A stretch of 64,000 bases of DNA from Bacteroidota bacterium. GTDB lineage: Bacteria; Bacteroidota; Bacteroidia; Flavobacteriales; Flavobacteriaceae. The stretch is from the NCBI GenBank assembly GCA_023390775.1, contig JAEWCF010000058.1:1-64000 (forward strand), read 5' to 3'. Under the pieces are notes generated by a model, which did no database searches, was not told the origin of the DNA, and saw nothing but the letters and a program-made list of their open reading frames with translations. Within the stretch, counting starts at the first letter, position 1; each line of letters begins with the position of its first letter. Shown one piece after another: positions 63,846 through 64,000 of this stretch. The translations under genes and the position numbers were made by a program.

Positions 63846-64000
63846 ATGGATGTAACTTACTTATTGGTCATACTTTTAATCGGGACGCTTGTTACCTGGC
63901 TCAGCGGGGACAAGGCCGCGCCTAAAGTGGCGCTCTTGTCATCAATAGTTGCCTTGGCGGTTTCCTTACTGCTATTTAATGCACACCTTGGCGGCGTTGA
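63846..64000 (+). CDS. nuoM: NADH-quinone oxidoreductase subunit M, N-terminal part
   Basis: Only the first 51 codons are in the window (MDVTYLLVILLIGTLVTWLSGD ... ALAVSLLLFNAHLGGV); the gene runs off the end. Two hydrophobic helices and the position directly after nuoL fit NuoM. The assignment rests mainly on gene order. Confidence 0.82.
   Translation, partial: MDVTYLLVILLIGTLVTWLSGDKAAPKVALLSSIVALAVSLLLFNAHLGGV

Overview
The window comes from a Bacteroidota chromosome, most likely a relatively GC-rich member of the Flavobacteriaceae. The evidence is the gene content (DUF3098, DUF5686, DUF4476 and DUF4394 proteins, a type IX secretion sorting tail, a short Bacteroidota-type NuoG), many promoters with a -7 box of the form TAnnTTTG, and recurrent flavobacterial palindromic intergenic repeats. 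Almost everything is core genome. I see no prophage, integrase, transposase or CRISPR array.

Layout. 1-9.4 kb: a small Cys-motif protein, leuS, and the cell-envelope/translation run ftsX, DUF3098, uppP, truB, followed by a secreted protein, a thioredoxin-like protein, pyrH and frr. 9.4-17 kb: a DUF5686 outer-membrane protein, a Gdx-type SMR exporter, a CPA2 antiporter with a long cytosolic tail and an MMPL/RND-like exporter. 17-28 kb: asnS, a SpoT-like HD hydrolase, then a metal-handling locus (P1B-type ATPase, pirin, multicopper oxidase, HMBD lipoprotein, membrane-bound AraC regulator) and a T9SS-exported propeller-like protein. 28-38.9 kb: tRNA-Ser(GGA), asparaginase, acyltransferase, TatD nuclease, an aspartyl protease, a DUF4476 protein, and the E2 and E1 subunits of 2-oxoglutarate dehydrogenase. 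38.9-49.3 kb: a DUF4394 lipoprotein, polyprenyl synthetase, a TetR-controlled tripartite RND efflux operon and a MORN-type protein. 49.5-53.3 kb: a TlpA-like thioredoxin, aspS, an outer-membrane protein and a cold-shock protein. 53.4-64 kb: the respiratory complex I operon nuoA to nuoM, with nuoM cut by the window end.

The most unusual material is between genes. (i) Arrays of 7-bp repeats occur at many loci. The heptad word drifts along an array while the 7-bp register is kept, and most arrays begin or end within a few bases of a stop codon, including at three of the four long junctions of the nuo operon. (ii) A composite stem element lies directly on the TAG stop codons of pyrH and sucA, with a diverged copy in the leuS leader. 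(iii) Small palindromes of a few recurring types are scattered around. One matched pair is inserted in frame in the linker of the dehydrogenase E2 subunit. These are the best candidates for an undescribed system. Their function cannot be read from the sequence alone.
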